A model generated the notes under the pieces. It ran no database searches. It was not told where the DNA came from and saw nothing but the letters and a program-made list of their open reading frames with translations. Of a stretch of 64,000 bases of DNA, positions 25,488 to 34,370 are shown in pieces. The translations under genes and the position numbers were made by a program. The DNA comes from Carnobacterium alterfunditum DSM 5972. GTDB lineage: Bacteria; Bacillota; Bacilli; Lactobacillales; Carnobacteriaceae. The stretch lies in the NCBI RefSeq assembly GCF_000744115.1, contig NZ_JQLG01000004.1, positions 2,392,190 to 2,456,189 of the forward strand. Reading direction: 5' to 3'. Position 1 is the first letter of the stretch. Every line of letters begins with the position of its first letter.

Positions 25488-25599
25488 GAGATCCTCCCGT
25501 CTGGCATAGTACTACAGTAACAATGTCTTTTTAAAATGTCAAAAATTATATCCATCTAGGTGAGAATTTTCATTGTACTGAGCTGCAGAATATTCTCTA

Positions 25600-26853
25600 T
25601 TAGCGGAAAAACAATTCTTCAACAGCTGAACTGACTGCTAATTTAACATGCTCGTAAGTTAAACCGCCTTGGACATAAAGCGTGTAAGGCGAGCGAATCG
25701 GACCATCTGCCGTTAATTCCATACTAGAACCTTGGATAAATGTTCCTGCCGCCATAATAACATCATCTTCATATCCCGGCATGTATGCACCAATAGGAGA
25801 GACATGTGCGTTGATAGGAGAATATTTTTGGATAGTCTGTGCGAATTTAACCATTTTATCTTTATCATTCAATGAAATCATCTGGATCAAATCGGTTCGC
25901 TTGTCATCCCATTTGGGTGTACTCTCAATTCCACAGGCTTCTAAAAGTGCTGCTGTATATACAGCTCCTTTCACGGCTTCTCCAACTGTATGAGGAGCCA
26001 TAAAAAAGCCTTGATACATTTCTTGTAAACTGTATAAAGAAGCACCTGCTTCTCTTCCTATGCCCGGCGTAGTTAAGCGGTACCCGCAAGCTTCGATCAA
26101 AGCTGTTTTCCCAACAATGTACCCACCTGTCTTAGCTAAGCCGCCACCTGGATTTTTGATCAATGATCCTGCCATCAAGTCTGCTCCAACTTCAATTGGT
26201 TCTTTTTCTTCGACAAATTCTCCATAGCAATTATCGACAAATACGATCACTTCCGGATCGATCCCTTTAACAAACTGGATCATCTCTTCAATTTGGCTTA
26301 TAGTGAACGAAGGTCTGCTTGCATACCCTCTAGAGCGTTGAATAGCGACCATTTTTGTTTTTGAAGTCATTTTTTCTTTTACTGTATCAAAATCAACTTT
26401 CCCATTCGATAATAAATCAACTTGATCAAAACCCATTTGGTATTCCTTAAATGATCCAATACCATTTCCAGTAACACCAACGATTTCAAGTAATGTATCA
26501 TAAGGAGTTCCGGAAATGTACAACAAGTCATCTCCAGGACGCATGACACCAAATAAAGCCGTTGAAATAGCATGTGTACCTGAAATGATCTGAGGCCGAA
26601 CTAATCCAGCTTCAGCCCCAAAAACTTCAGCATAAACCGCTTCTAAAGTATCTCTTCCAAAGTCATCGTATCCGTAACCGGTTGTTGGATTAAAATGTTG
26701 CTCAGTAACTTTTTTATTTCTAAAGCTTTGCAAGACTTTTTGTTGATTCACTAACGCTATTTCATGGATCTGGTCATGGACCGGTTTGATTTTTTCTTCT
26801 ACTACTTTAATTTTCTTGATTAATTCAGGTGCATAATGATCGTTCCAACTCAT
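25600..26853 (-). CDS. PLP-dependent enzyme of the YnbB family (methionine gamma-lyase-like)
   Basis: A 417 aa fold-type I PLP enzyme of the family once called aluminium-resistance protein (PF06838). The PLP lysine is in GSLIKNPGGGLAKTGGYIVG, and IQRSRGYASRPSFT and FVDNCYGEFVE form the cofactor site. In Bacillus the same gene (ynbB) lies between hflX and glnR, as here. The substrate is not established. The ATG at 26853 overlaps the hflX stop by 4 bases (ATGA); a longer frame to 26877 lies inside hflX. Confidence 0.88.
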   Translation of the reverse strand: MSWNDHYAPELIKKIKVVEEKIKPVHDQIHEIALVNQQKVLQSFRNKKVTEQHFNPTTGYGYDDFGRDTLEAVYAEVFGAEAGLVRPQIISGTHAISTALFGVMRPGDDLLYISGTPYDTLLEIVGVTGNGIGSFKEYQMGFDQVDLLSNGKVDFDTVKEKMTSKTKMVAIQRSRGYASRPSFTISQIEEMIQFVKGIDPEVIVFVDNCYGEFVEEKEPIEVGADLMAGSLIKNPGGGLAKTGGYIVGKTALIEACGYRLTTPGIGREAGASLYSLQEMYQGFFMAPHTVGEAVKGAVYTAALLEACGIESTPKWDDKRTDLIQMISLNDKDKMVKFAQTIQKYSPINAHVSPIGAYMPGYEDDVIMAAGTFIQGSSMELTADGPIRSPYTLYVQGGLTYEHVKLAVSSAVEELFFR

Positions 26854-28112
26854 GACGTTTGATTCTCTCCATTCCATTTCGACCCTGCTTTTGCATAGCC
26901 TTTTACTACATAAACATTTTTTTCTTCATCATATTCTTCAGAATCAACAAGCGTTTCTCTTTTTAAACGGACTAATTTTTCTCCTTGGGTAACTTCAATT
27001 TCAATTCGGTAAGGAACCATCAATTCTTTCATCTTACTCATGATCTCTGACAACAGTAATTCGATATCTTCAGGATCATTAGCCGAGATAACTACATTAG
27101 GGAAAAGCGATGGATAAAATGGATCTTCAACTAAATCTTTTTTGTTATAAATAGTGATCATAGGGATCGTTTCCATACCCAATTCTTTTAATAGTTGGAT
27201 AACGGTCTTTTCATGTCCAGCCATATTTTCAGCAGACGCATCTACTACATGTAACAATAGATCAACATTTTTTGTTTCTTCTAAAGTTGATTTAAAAGAC
27301 TCGATCAATTGTGTCGGCAAATCTTGAATAAAACCAACTGTATCGGTAAGTGTGACCATCATGCCACTTGGCAAGAGCAATTTACGTGTCAACGGATCCA
27401 AGGTCGCAAATAATTGGTTTTCTTCATACGTATCTGCTTGAGTCAATTTATTCAACAACGTTGATTTCCCAGCATTAGTATAACCCATCAAACCAATTTG
27501 AAACGTTCCGCTTTCCTTGCGTTGTTCTCGAGCACGACTACGGTGTTTTTCCGTTTCAGCTAGATCACGCTTGATGTCGGTAATTTGGTCGCGAATGTGT
27601 CGGCGGTCAGTTTCTAATTTTGTTTCACCTGGGCCACGTGTCCCAATTCCTCCACCTAATCGAGATAAATTGACGCCTTGCCCAGCTAGTCGAGGCATTA
27701 AGTATTGTAGTTGAGCTAACTCAACTTGTAATTTACCTTCTCTGCTTTTAGCCCGCATGGCAAAAATATCCAAGATCAATTGGATACGATCAATCACTTT
27801 CACTTCATCCAATAAAATCTTTTGGATATTTTTCGTTTGACCAGGTGTTAAACCTTGATTAAAGATAACGGTATCTACTTCTAGTTCGTCAACTAGCGAA
27901 ACCAATTCTTCCATTTTTCCTTTACCTAAAAAAGTACGCGAATCTGCTCGATCTCTTTTTTGGGTAAGTTCTCCTACTACTTCTCCATTAGCTGTTTCGG
28001 TCAATTGTGCCAATTCTTTTAACGAATATTGAAAATCTTGATTAGTTTCATTTGTTTGTACACCTACAAGAATAACGCGTTCTACTGTTTCAGCGGTTTC
28101 TTTCGTTTCCAT
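26850..28112 (-). CDS. hflX: Ribosome-associated GTPase HflX
   Basis: HflX splits stalled or hibernating 70S ribosomes. The N-terminal domain has the HflX motif GTRGPGETKLETDRRHI. The GTPase motifs are GYTNAGKST (G1), DTVGFIQDLP (G3) and NKKD (G4). It is 420 aa when started at the ATG at 28112, which has AAGGTGA just upstream; the longer frame begins with GTG. It overlaps ynbB by 4 bases and follows miaA by 44. Confidence 0.94.
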   Translation of the reverse strand: METKETAETVERVILVGVQTNETNQDFQYSLKELAQLTETANGEVVGELTQKRDRADSRTFLGKGKMEELVSLVDELEVDTVIFNQGLTPGQTKNIQKILLDEVKVIDRIQLILDIFAMRAKSREGKLQVELAQLQYLMPRLAGQGVNLSRLGGGIGTRGPGETKLETDRRHIRDQITDIKRDLAETEKHRSRAREQRKESGTFQIGLMGYTNAGKSTLLNKLTQADTYEENQLFATLDPLTRKLLLPSGMMVTLTDTVGFIQDLPTQLIESFKSTLEETKNVDLLLHVVDASAENMAGHEKTVIQLLKELGMETIPMITIYNKKDLVEDPFYPSLFPNVVISANDPEDIELLLSEIMSKMKELMVPYRIEIEVTQGEKLVRLKRETLVDSEEYDEEKNVYVVKGYAKAGSKWNGENQTS

Positions 28113-28156
28113 TCCGTTCACCTTCTATTCTAGTATTTTGAACAAAGTATCCATGC

Positions 28157-29095
28157 TTATTTTATCAGAAATTTTTTCACTTCATTTTTTAATTCTTCTT
28201 CATTTTCAGGGAATGCCACTAAGTCCCACCACTCAACATTTTCTAATCGATTTCTAAACCAAGTCAGTTGACGCTTGGCATATCTTCTCGAATTTTGTTG
28301 GATGGCTTCTTTGGCTTCTTGCAAATCCGTCTTTTCTTCAAAGTAAGGAACCAATTCTTTATATCCGATTCCCCTTGAAGCTTGTGCATCTGGTAAATTT
28401 TGCTGATAGAGCCATTTGGCTTCTTCGATCAATCCTGCTTCGAACATTTGCTCTACACGAAGATCGATGCGCTTATACAGTTCTTCGCGTTCAGTCATTA
28501 AGCCTATAATTTTAACTTCATAAAGGGGCTCTTTTTCTTTACGTTCACTTTGATAGCTCGAAAAAGGCTGTCCTGTTACGTGATACACTTCAAGCGCTCG
28601 AATGATCCGCCGGCGATTGTTAAAGTGGATCCTATCAGCAGCAGTAGGATCTACATTAGCTAATTGTTCCCATAAATAAAGATTTCCTTTTTCTACAGCA
28701 ATCTTTTCTTGAGCTTCTCGAAAGGCTGTATCATTTTTGCCGCTTCCACCAAAAGTAACATCATAGATCAAAGATTCGATATATAATCCTGTACCCCCGA
28801 CAATGATCGGTACTTTTCCTCTTGCAGTGATATCTTCAATTAAAAAACGGGCTCGTTTTTGAAAATCAGATACAGCATAGCTCGTTGTAACATCCACTTC
28901 ATCGATCAAATAATGTGGGATCCCTTTTTGCTCAGCCTTAGTTACTTTAGCTGTTCCGATAGTAAGATTGCGGTAGATTTGCATAGAATCGCCACTGATT
29001 ATCTCTCCATTGACTGCCTTAGCTAAAGACAGACTTAAACTTGTTTTCCCAACAGCTGTTGGTCCTACGATGATAATGATTTTTTTCTTTTCCAC
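28157..29095 (-). CDS. miaA: tRNA dimethylallyltransferase
   Basis: MiaA adds the dimethylallyl group to A37 of tRNAs that read codons starting with U. P-loop GPTAVGKT, the substrate motif SGDSMQIYRNLTIGTAK and the ISxRDGYR-like TSxxYAVSDFQ region are present, with FNNRRRIIRALEV near residue 160. An ATG exists at 29110, but GAAGGAG lies just before a GTG at 29095, which gives MEKKKIIIIVGPTAVGKT and avoids a longer overlap with the gene before it; I prefer the GTG (312 aa). Confidence 0.93.
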   Translation of the reverse strand: MEKKKIIIIVGPTAVGKTSLSLSLAKAVNGEIISGDSMQIYRNLTIGTAKVTKAEQKGIPHYLIDEVDVTTSYAVSDFQKRARFLIEDITARGKVPIIVGGTGLYIESLIYDVTFGGSGKNDTAFREAQEKIAVEKGNLYLWEQLANVDPTAADRIHFNNRRRIIRALEVYHVTGQPFSSYQSERKEKEPLYEVKIIGLMTEREELYKRIDLRVEQMFEAGLIEEAKWLYQQNLPDAQASRGIGYKELVPYFEEKTDLQEAKEAIQQNSRRYAKRQLTWFRNRLENVEWWDLVAFPENEEELKNEVKKFLIK

Positions 29096-29096
29096 G

Positions 29097-29843
29097 CTAT
29101 TCTCCTTCATTTTGCCATTTATCTCTCATTTCAAGAGCTTTCTGAGGATAATCCGTGATGACACCTGCTACTTGTTTGCGAAAGCAAAATTGAAGGTCCT
29201 CACTTTTATTGATCGTCCACACGCGTACCGGTAATTCAGGCACTTGAAAAGGGCTGATGCTTTTAAACCAGCTCAATTTAGGGTGCCACATGTTAACGGG
29301 AATATTCAGGTTTAAAAAGGTCTTATTTTCTCCATGCTCTTTAAATAATAGCGCTATTTTACAAGTATCATCCAAAATTTTTAGTTGGATCAACGTTTGA
29401 TAATTAAAACTGGAATATTCTACAGTGAACGGCCAATTTTTTTCAGCTACAAACGCTACCACTTTCTCTTCGATCCCTGGATAAGAAAATTTATCTGTTT
29501 TCAGTTCAATATTGACTAACCCTTTATAATCGACCTTTTCGAGAAAACAAAAAATCTCTTGCAAAGTTGGGATCCGGCAATTGCTGTATTCAGGTGAGTA
29601 CCAGCTGCCTGCATCAAATTGTTTTAATTCGGCTAAGGTCAAATTTTGAATACTGCCTTTTCCATTTGTAGTGCGATCGATCGTTTCATCGTGAATAACA
29701 ATCAGTTCTTTATCTAAACTTAAGTGAACATCTATTTCGATACCATCGCTTCGAACTCGAACGGCTTCTTTGACCGCTTCTAAGGTGTTCTCTGGATGTG
29801 TTCCTTTACTTCCTCTATGAGCAATAATTTTTGTTTGGTCCAT
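29097..29843 (-). CDS. Glycerophosphodiester phosphodiesterase family protein
   Basis: A 248 aa cytoplasmic GDPD-fold enzyme that should hydrolyse glycerophosphodiesters to glycerol-3-phosphate and an alcohol. The catalytic signatures are at the N-terminus: AHRGSKGTHPENTLEA and DGIEIDVHLSLDKELIVIHDETIDRTT, and VNIELKTDK near residue 118. No signal peptide or membrane segment. GGAGGGCAT precedes the ATG. It ends one base before miaA begins, so the two are probably co-transcribed. Confidence 0.9.
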   Translation of the reverse strand: MDQTKIIAHRGSKGTHPENTLEAVKEAVRVRSDGIEIDVHLSLDKELIVIHDETIDRTTNGKGSIQNLTLAELKQFDAGSWYSPEYSNCRIPTLQEIFCFLEKVDYKGLVNIELKTDKFSYPGIEEKVVAFVAEKNWPFTVEYSSFNYQTLIQLKILDDTCKIALLFKEHGENKTFLNLNIPVNMWHPKLSWFKSISPFQVPELPVRVWTINKSEDLQFCFRKQVAGVITDYPQKALEMRDKWQNEGE

Positions 29844-29990
29844 AACTGATGCCCTCCATTGCTGAGTTCTTAGTAATTATAGCATATTTCTATTCTATGC
29901 CCTATAGATAGCTTTTTTTCCATCGTATGAAATAGTCGTTTTTTTCTCTAAATTGACGTACAATAGAATCTCTACAAAGGAGGAAGGCAC

Positions 29991-30221
29991 ATGTATTTAA
30001 CTATTGAAGAAACAGCTGATTATCTAGAACTTTCTATAACTGATATTATGCGACTTATTCGTGAAAAGCAAATTCGTACCTTGTCAGATGGAGAAACTAT
30101 TTTAATTTACAAGGAACAATTCAACTTGTATTTACGAGAAATCGAAAAGTATAAAAAAGAATTACAAGATTATTTAGATGAACCTATTCCAGAAGATATT
30201 GATATAAAAGATGAAGATTAA
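29991..30221 (+). CDS. Small helix-turn-helix protein, excisionase/MerR-like
   Basis: A 76 aa protein with a MerR-like (excisionase-type) DNA-binding domain: MYLTIEETADYLELSITDIMRLIREKQIRTL, followed by a long charged helix and an acidic tail DEPIPEDIDIKDED. AAAGGAGGAAGG precedes the ATG. No integrase or attachment site is nearby, so it is probably a chromosomal house protein of the kind common in Lactobacillales, not a phage excisionase. The gene is alone on the plus strand and has a terminator at 30309-30345. Confidence 0.7.
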   Translation: MYLTIEETADYLELSITDIMRLIREKQIRTLSDGETILIYKEQFNLYLREIEKYKKELQDYLDEPIPEDIDIKDED

Positions 30222-30233
30222 GCTGCCCGAAGC

Positions 30234-30365
30234 ATAGGGCTATCTTCTACCTCAGTCTATGAACAAAAATCCAGTCTTTATGGTCAGGCTAGCTTATTTA
30301 CATCGACCAAAAAGACACACCCACATTTGAGGTATGTCTTTTTCATGGGCTTTCTATAGCCCTAT
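30234..30365. terminator. Nested inverted repeats with terminator between HTH gene and rhodanese gene
   Basis: The inner hairpin (30309-30345) pairs AAAAGACACACC with GGTATGTCTTTT and has A and T tracts, fitting bidirectional termination of the converging genes. An outer perfect 10-bp inverted repeat, ATAGGGCTAT (30234-30243) and ATAGCCCTAT (30356-30365), encloses it. Confidence 0.65.
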
Positions 30366-30373
30366 TTAATTTA

Positions 30374-30769
30374 TCAATAAGAAGTTTTTGTTTTTCCAGT
30401 CCAATCACGGTAGCCGCCTTTAAGATGGTGGATATTGGTGTGGCCTTGTTTGCGTAAACGAAGAGCTGCTCGTAAACTTAAAGCCTTGTTATGATCGTAA
30501 AGATAAACAGGTTGATCTGTTCTTATCTCAACGCTGCGTGTTTTAAACGTTGAATAAGGAACGTTTCTAGCTCCTAATATATGTCCTGCATCAAAATCTT
30601 TCTTTTCGCGGACATCAATTAATTGAACTTTTCGCATATCCTTTTTAAATTCTTCTTCTGTTAATTCAATAGACGCATTTTTGCGTTTGAAATAACTGTA
30701 GCCTTCATAACCAGCCCATACTATTATGATGAGCCATAAAACAATATTAATAATTTGACCTGTATCCAA
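30374..30769 (-). CDS. Membrane-anchored rhodanese-like protein lacking the catalytic Cys
   Basis: A 131 aa protein with one N-terminal transmembrane helix (about residues 5-25) and a cytoplasmic rhodanese domain (IELTEEEFKKDM..LIDVREKKDFDAGHILGARNVP). Where active rhodaneses have the YCxxGxRS loop, this one has LYDHNKALS, so the catalytic Cys is replaced by Asp. It is similar in layout to YqhL of Bacillus. The likely start is the TTG at 30769, because AAAGGGG is 10 bases upstream and a TACAAT -10 lies near 30810; the open frame extends to 30817. The domain may bind rather than transfer sulfur. Confidence 0.8.
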   Translation of the reverse strand: MDTGQIINIVLWLIIIVWAGYEGYSYFKRKNASIELTEEEFKKDMRKVQLIDVREKKDFDAGHILGARNVPYSTFKTRSVEIRTDQPVYLYDHNKALSLRAALRLRKQGHTNIHHLKGGYRDWTGKTKTSY

Positions 30770-30877
30770 TTCTTGTGTACCCCTTTCAACTCGTTCTACA
30801 GGGATAATTGTACACAAGAATCGGCTATTTTACTAGCTTTTTTTATTACAATCGTTTTTGTGAAATTTCAGCTGTAT

Positions 30878-31987
30878 CTAATTCGGCATATCGATAAATG
30901 AATAAATTGTTTTTTCTTCAATATCTATAATACTTTCGTATCGCCAGCCATACAAACTGTATTTGCCATTTTCCGCCATCGAAATAGGAGCATTGTCCGG
31001 CAGATCCAAAATAGGCTCGATGGTCTTTTTGTCAAAATCCAACTGCCCAAATTCAAAATCACCCGTTTCAAGTTCCAACTCCACCGCTTCTTTTGCAAAG
31101 ACACCATAAACAGGGGTATTTCTTGCGGCTTGACTTAAATAAGGAAAAACTAGGCGCTCGTTCATCGTTACTTTAGGAATAGTCATAAATGACTGATCAA
31201 CCATAAAAGGGTATTGGTAATTTAATAATAATTCATCATCTGCAAAATCGGAAGGTGTATAGGTTATAAATGTATCTTCATGTACAAAAAAATCGGACAC
31301 CTGACTTTTCAATCTCAGCATATCATTTGTACGAATATCTCCCATATAAAGATCACCCGTTTCAAGCGAAAAGTCATCTTTATTATCTACATATAAATAC
31401 AGATTAGCCGAATACCATATCGGAACCATTGAAGCTGAAGGTACCGATACGACCTCATTGGTTTCGATGTTCCAATTGTCTACAGCTATTTCTGTATCTG
31501 ATTGGTAGTAAGAAATAAAAATATAATTTTGATTTGCAGGGTTCCAATTCACATTAACAAAACCATTTGTTTCCAATGGCAAAGTTTGGATAACGGACCC
31601 TTCTCTATCGATCACTCTTAATTCTCCGCCGTCTTCACTGACAACTTGAATCAATAATTTTTGTTTATCCTCCGAAATAATAGCTGTTAAAATAATCGAA
31701 CTCGCTTCATAGATAGGCACAATTTCTCCAGTAAAAATATTGAATAGGGACAACGTGTCATTATTCATTTCACCAGTATGGACTAAAACTTCTTCGTCAG
31801 ACATCCAACCGATCACTTTTCTAAAATTTTCATAGTCAATTGGAATTTCTTTGTACGCTAATGCTATTTTTTCTGGATCAGGGACTTTGGTTGCTTGTTT
31901 TTTAGTGCAACTTATTAAAAATAAGGTCACGGAAAAAAGTAAAATAACTAAGTAGAAAATCATATATTCTTTCTTTTTCCTTCTCAT
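30878..31987 (-). CDS. YqgU-like lipoprotein
   Basis: A 369 aa lipoprotein with signal peptide FYLVILLFSVTLFLISC and the lipidated Cys near residue 27. The rest looks like a beta-propeller, with repeated short strands (IGWMSDEEVLVHTGE, VNVNWNPANQNYIFISYY, YSLYGWRYES). In Bacillus a lipoprotein of this kind (YqgU) lies near glcK and yqgQ, as here. Function is unknown. The ATG at 31987 with AAGGTGAT is chosen over the GTG at 31996. A TATAAT -10 lies near 32062. Confidence 0.75.
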   Translation of the reverse strand: MRRKKKEYMIFYLVILLFSVTLFLISCTKKQATKVPDPEKIALAYKEIPIDYENFRKVIGWMSDEEVLVHTGEMNNDTLSLFNIFTGEIVPIYEASSIILTAIISEDKQKLLIQVVSEDGGELRVIDREGSVIQTLPLETNGFVNVNWNPANQNYIFISYYQSDTEIAVDNWNIETNEVVSVPSASMVPIWYSANLYLYVDNKDDFSLETGDLYMGDIRTNDMLRLKSQVSDFFVHEDTFITYTPSDFADDELLLNYQYPFMVDQSFMTIPKVTMNERLVFPYLSQAARNTPVYGVFAKEAVELELETGDFEFGQLDFDKKTIEPILDLPDNAPISMAENGKYSLYGWRYESIIDIEEKTIYSFIDMPN

Positions 31988-32145
31988 TTTAATCACCTTA
32001 TTTTTTTATTTATTTACATAATTTTATTGTATCCTTTTTCCCAAAAACTTTCTCATTGAATTATAACATACGCTATCATCTTTAACACTTTATTAGGTTA
32101 GATCATAGACCGTAGATAGACAAGATCCTGCTAGTTATGGTGCAA

Positions 32146-32195
32146 GAAAAACTTAAGAAGATGGCTTCGGCAGTTCACCGAACTCATCTTCTTAA
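32146..32195 (-). terminator. Terminator of the glcK operon
   Basis: Minus-strand stem TTAAGAAGATG / CATCTTCTTAA with an inner GTTCGG/CCGAA stem, followed by TTTTTC. It lies about 45 bases after the glcK stop. Confidence 0.8.
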
Positions 32196-32239
32196 TACAA
32201 CACTTGATTTTTTATTTTTCAATACCTAAAATAAAAGAT

Positions 32240-33214
32240 TTACAAAGTACCATTTTTTTGTTTTTTAACCAATGAACTTGCTCCGATCACGCCGGCATCA
32301 TTTCCTAATTGGGCCAATCGGATTCTTGTTGTTCTACGAATTGTTGGGTAAGTGAACAGATCAAAATACGTTTGGATTTGATTTATTAAAAATACTCCTG
32401 CTTGGGAAACTCCCCCACCGACCACAATAGCTGATGGATTCAAAATATTCGCAACACTTCCACAAGCTAAGCCTAAGTAGTAAGCAACTTTATCTATCAC
32501 TCGAATCGCTAATTCATCTTCTTCTTTTGCAAGATCAAAAACATCTTTAGCGGTTATCAATTGACCATCATCAATGATCGTTTTCAATTTTGAGTCGCCA
32601 GCGTACTCTTCTGAAAAATCTCTAGCTAGACGAACAACTCCTGTGGCACTCGAAACTGTCTCAAGACAGCCTTTATTACCACACGTGCATTCGTAACCAC
32701 CTGGTTCTACTGTGATATGGCCTATTTCTCCTGCAGCACCGGCAACACCGTGGATCAAACGTCCCCCAGCAATAATTCCGCCGCCAACACCTGTTCCTAG
32801 CGTTACAAATACTATATCTTCTTCATTTTTTCCAGCACCCTTCCAACGTTCACCAAGAGCCGCCACGTTCGCGTCATTGTCGATAGCAAAAGAGATGCCT
32901 GTTCCTTCTTCAATCAATTGTTTGACCGGTTGACTTGTATCCCAATTTAAATTGTAAGCGCCAATAACAGTTCCTTCCTCACGATCGACCGTACCAGGAG
33001 ACCCCATTCCAATGCCAATAAAGTCGCTAGGCGATAATTGATATCTTTCAAGCTGCTCATTGATCGACTCAACAATAGCTGGCACAATATGTGAACCATC
33101 ATCTGTGATATCCGTTATAATGCTCCATTTTTGTTGGATCTCTCCTTCGCTTGTTAAGATAGCAAATTTTACAGTTGTTCCACCTAAGTCGATCCCGATA
33201 ATTTTATTTTTCAT
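32240..33214 (-). CDS. glcK: Glucokinase (ROK family)
   Basis: GlcK phosphorylates free glucose from disaccharide breakdown. ROK signatures: ATP-binding IGIDLGGTTVKFAIL, the glucose-site motif FVTLGTGVGGGIIAGG, and the zinc cluster with GHI..CTCGNKGCLE near residue 180. It is 324 aa. GGAGGAAT precedes the ATG. The order rhomboid-yqgQ-glcK matches the Bacillus operon, and the small intergenic gaps suggest co-transcription ending at the terminator at 32146. Confidence 0.94.
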   Translation of the reverse strand: MKNKIIGIDLGGTTVKFAILTSEGEIQQKWSIITDITDDGSHIVPAIVESINEQLERYQLSPSDFIGIGMGSPGTVDREEGTVIGAYNLNWDTSQPVKQLIEEGTGISFAIDNDANVAALGERWKGAGKNEEDIVFVTLGTGVGGGIIAGGRLIHGVAGAAGEIGHITVEPGGYECTCGNKGCLETVSSATGVVRLARDFSEEYAGDSKLKTIIDDGQLITAKDVFDLAKEEDELAIRVIDKVAYYLGLACGSVANILNPSAIVVGGGVSQAGVFLINQIQTYFDLFTYPTIRRTTRIRLAQLGNDAGVIGASSLVKKQKNGTL

Positions 33215-33230
33215 AAAAATTCCTCCAATT

Positions 33231-33440
33231 TTAACTTTTTTGCTCTTTTTCTTCTTCTTTGCGATGTTCTTGTTTTAAAATAAGTATAGCGGGCAGGTAC
33301 TCATCATCTAATATCAATCCATTATCATGTAATTTTTTCAACTCAACCATCATTATTTCAATGTCCCATAACCGTTTCCCGATATATACGTAAATGCCAA
33401 ACCGCTTCAACAGCTGCTGGACGTCATACAAATTTATCAT
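33231..33440 (-). CDS. YqgQ-family protein
   Basis: A 69 aa protein of the YqgQ (DUF910) family: LYDVQQLLKRFGIYVYIGKRLWDIEIMMVELKKLHDNGLI. Helical, and proposed in Bacillus to bind single-stranded nucleic acid from its structure; not proven in cells. It sits between the rhomboid and glcK genes, 16 bases before glcK, the conserved order. AGGAAGTGA precedes the ATG. Confidence 0.88.
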   Translation of the reverse strand: MINLYDVQQLLKRFGIYVYIGKRLWDIEIMMVELKKLHDNGLILDDEYLPAILILKQEHRKEEEKEQKS

Positions 33441-33451
33441 TGCTTCACTTC

Positions 33452-34141
33452 CTAAGGTTCAAAAAATGTAATAGGTGTATTCAGGTAACCAATGTAGGCT
33501 AAGGCGATAACCATGATGACAAAAAAACTGCCATAGATCAGACGCTTATTTAACAAATGGACTACTGGATTAGGCACGCTGATAGCCGTTGCTAGCAGAA
33601 ATCCTCCTAATAAGCCTCCCAGATGTCCCGCTAGATCGATTGAGGAACTAAATATACCAAAGACTACATTAATAATAATCAATATGCCAAAACTTTTAGC
33701 CATCTGTTGGATCGCTGGGTTGTATTTAAAAGTTTGACCAAGCATAATAGTTGATCCAAATAATCCGAACAAAGCCGTACTAGCGCCTGCAGAGAGTGCA
33801 TCACTAAAAGCAAAGCTTGCAAGATTTCCAGCTATGCCACTTAGTAAGTAAATACCAGCAAAACGCAAATGACCAAAAATCCCTTCTAATTGTTCACCTA
33901 AATAATAGAGGATCACTGAATTCATCAATAAATGAATGAATCCAATGTGTAGGAACATTGGCGTGATCAATCTCCACCATTCTCCAAGAACGATATAAGG
34001 ATTAAATTTCGCTCCATACTTTAATAAAGTAGCAATGTTCGTACTCCCACCATCAAAAGTCATGAAAACGAATGCTATAATTTGAATAACCAACAGTGCA
34101 TATGTCACAACTGGTTTTTTAAAAAAACGTTTTATTTTCAT
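33452..34141 (-). CDS. Rhomboid-family intramembrane serine protease
   Basis: A short rhomboid of 229 aa with about six or seven transmembrane helices. The catalytic Ser is in the GASTALFG motif (about residue 137) and the His in LAGHLGGLLGGF (about 188); MFLHIGFIHLLMN is the family HxxxxHxxxN loop. It corresponds to the membrane part of Bacillus GluP/YqgP but lacks the large soluble N-terminal and TPR regions. The ATG at 34141 with GGAGT upstream is preferred over 34177. An IS30 element was inserted about 230 bp upstream. Confidence 0.88.
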   Translation of the reverse strand: MKIKRFFKKPVVTYALLVIQIIAFVFMTFDGGSTNIATLLKYGAKFNPYIVLGEWWRLITPMFLHIGFIHLLMNSVILYYLGEQLEGIFGHLRFAGIYLLSGIAGNLASFAFSDALSAGASTALFGLFGSTIMLGQTFKYNPAIQQMAKSFGILIIINVVFGIFSSSIDLAGHLGGLLGGFLLATAISVPNPVVHLLNKRLIYGSFFVIMVIALAYIGYLNTPITFFEP

Positions 34142-34370
34142 TTGAGTTCTATACTCCAAACTGTCAACTCCATTCAACTGATTTTACACATTAAGTAATC
34201 TTTACTAGTTATTATAGCATAAAGACACCTGTTCTTGACAAAAATACTCAAGTTACTAGTTTAAAATTACACATAAAAAAATAGGCTCACTATGATTTGA
34301 AATCGGCAGATCGGTTAAATCGATTTTGCTGGATTTCTAAAGGAATAGAAGCTGCTTTTCACCATCTGAT

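Noticed and set aside
29991-30221. Excisionase of an integrated element
   Set aside because: No integrase, attachment repeats or phage genes are near; the small HTH protein is flanked by housekeeping genes.
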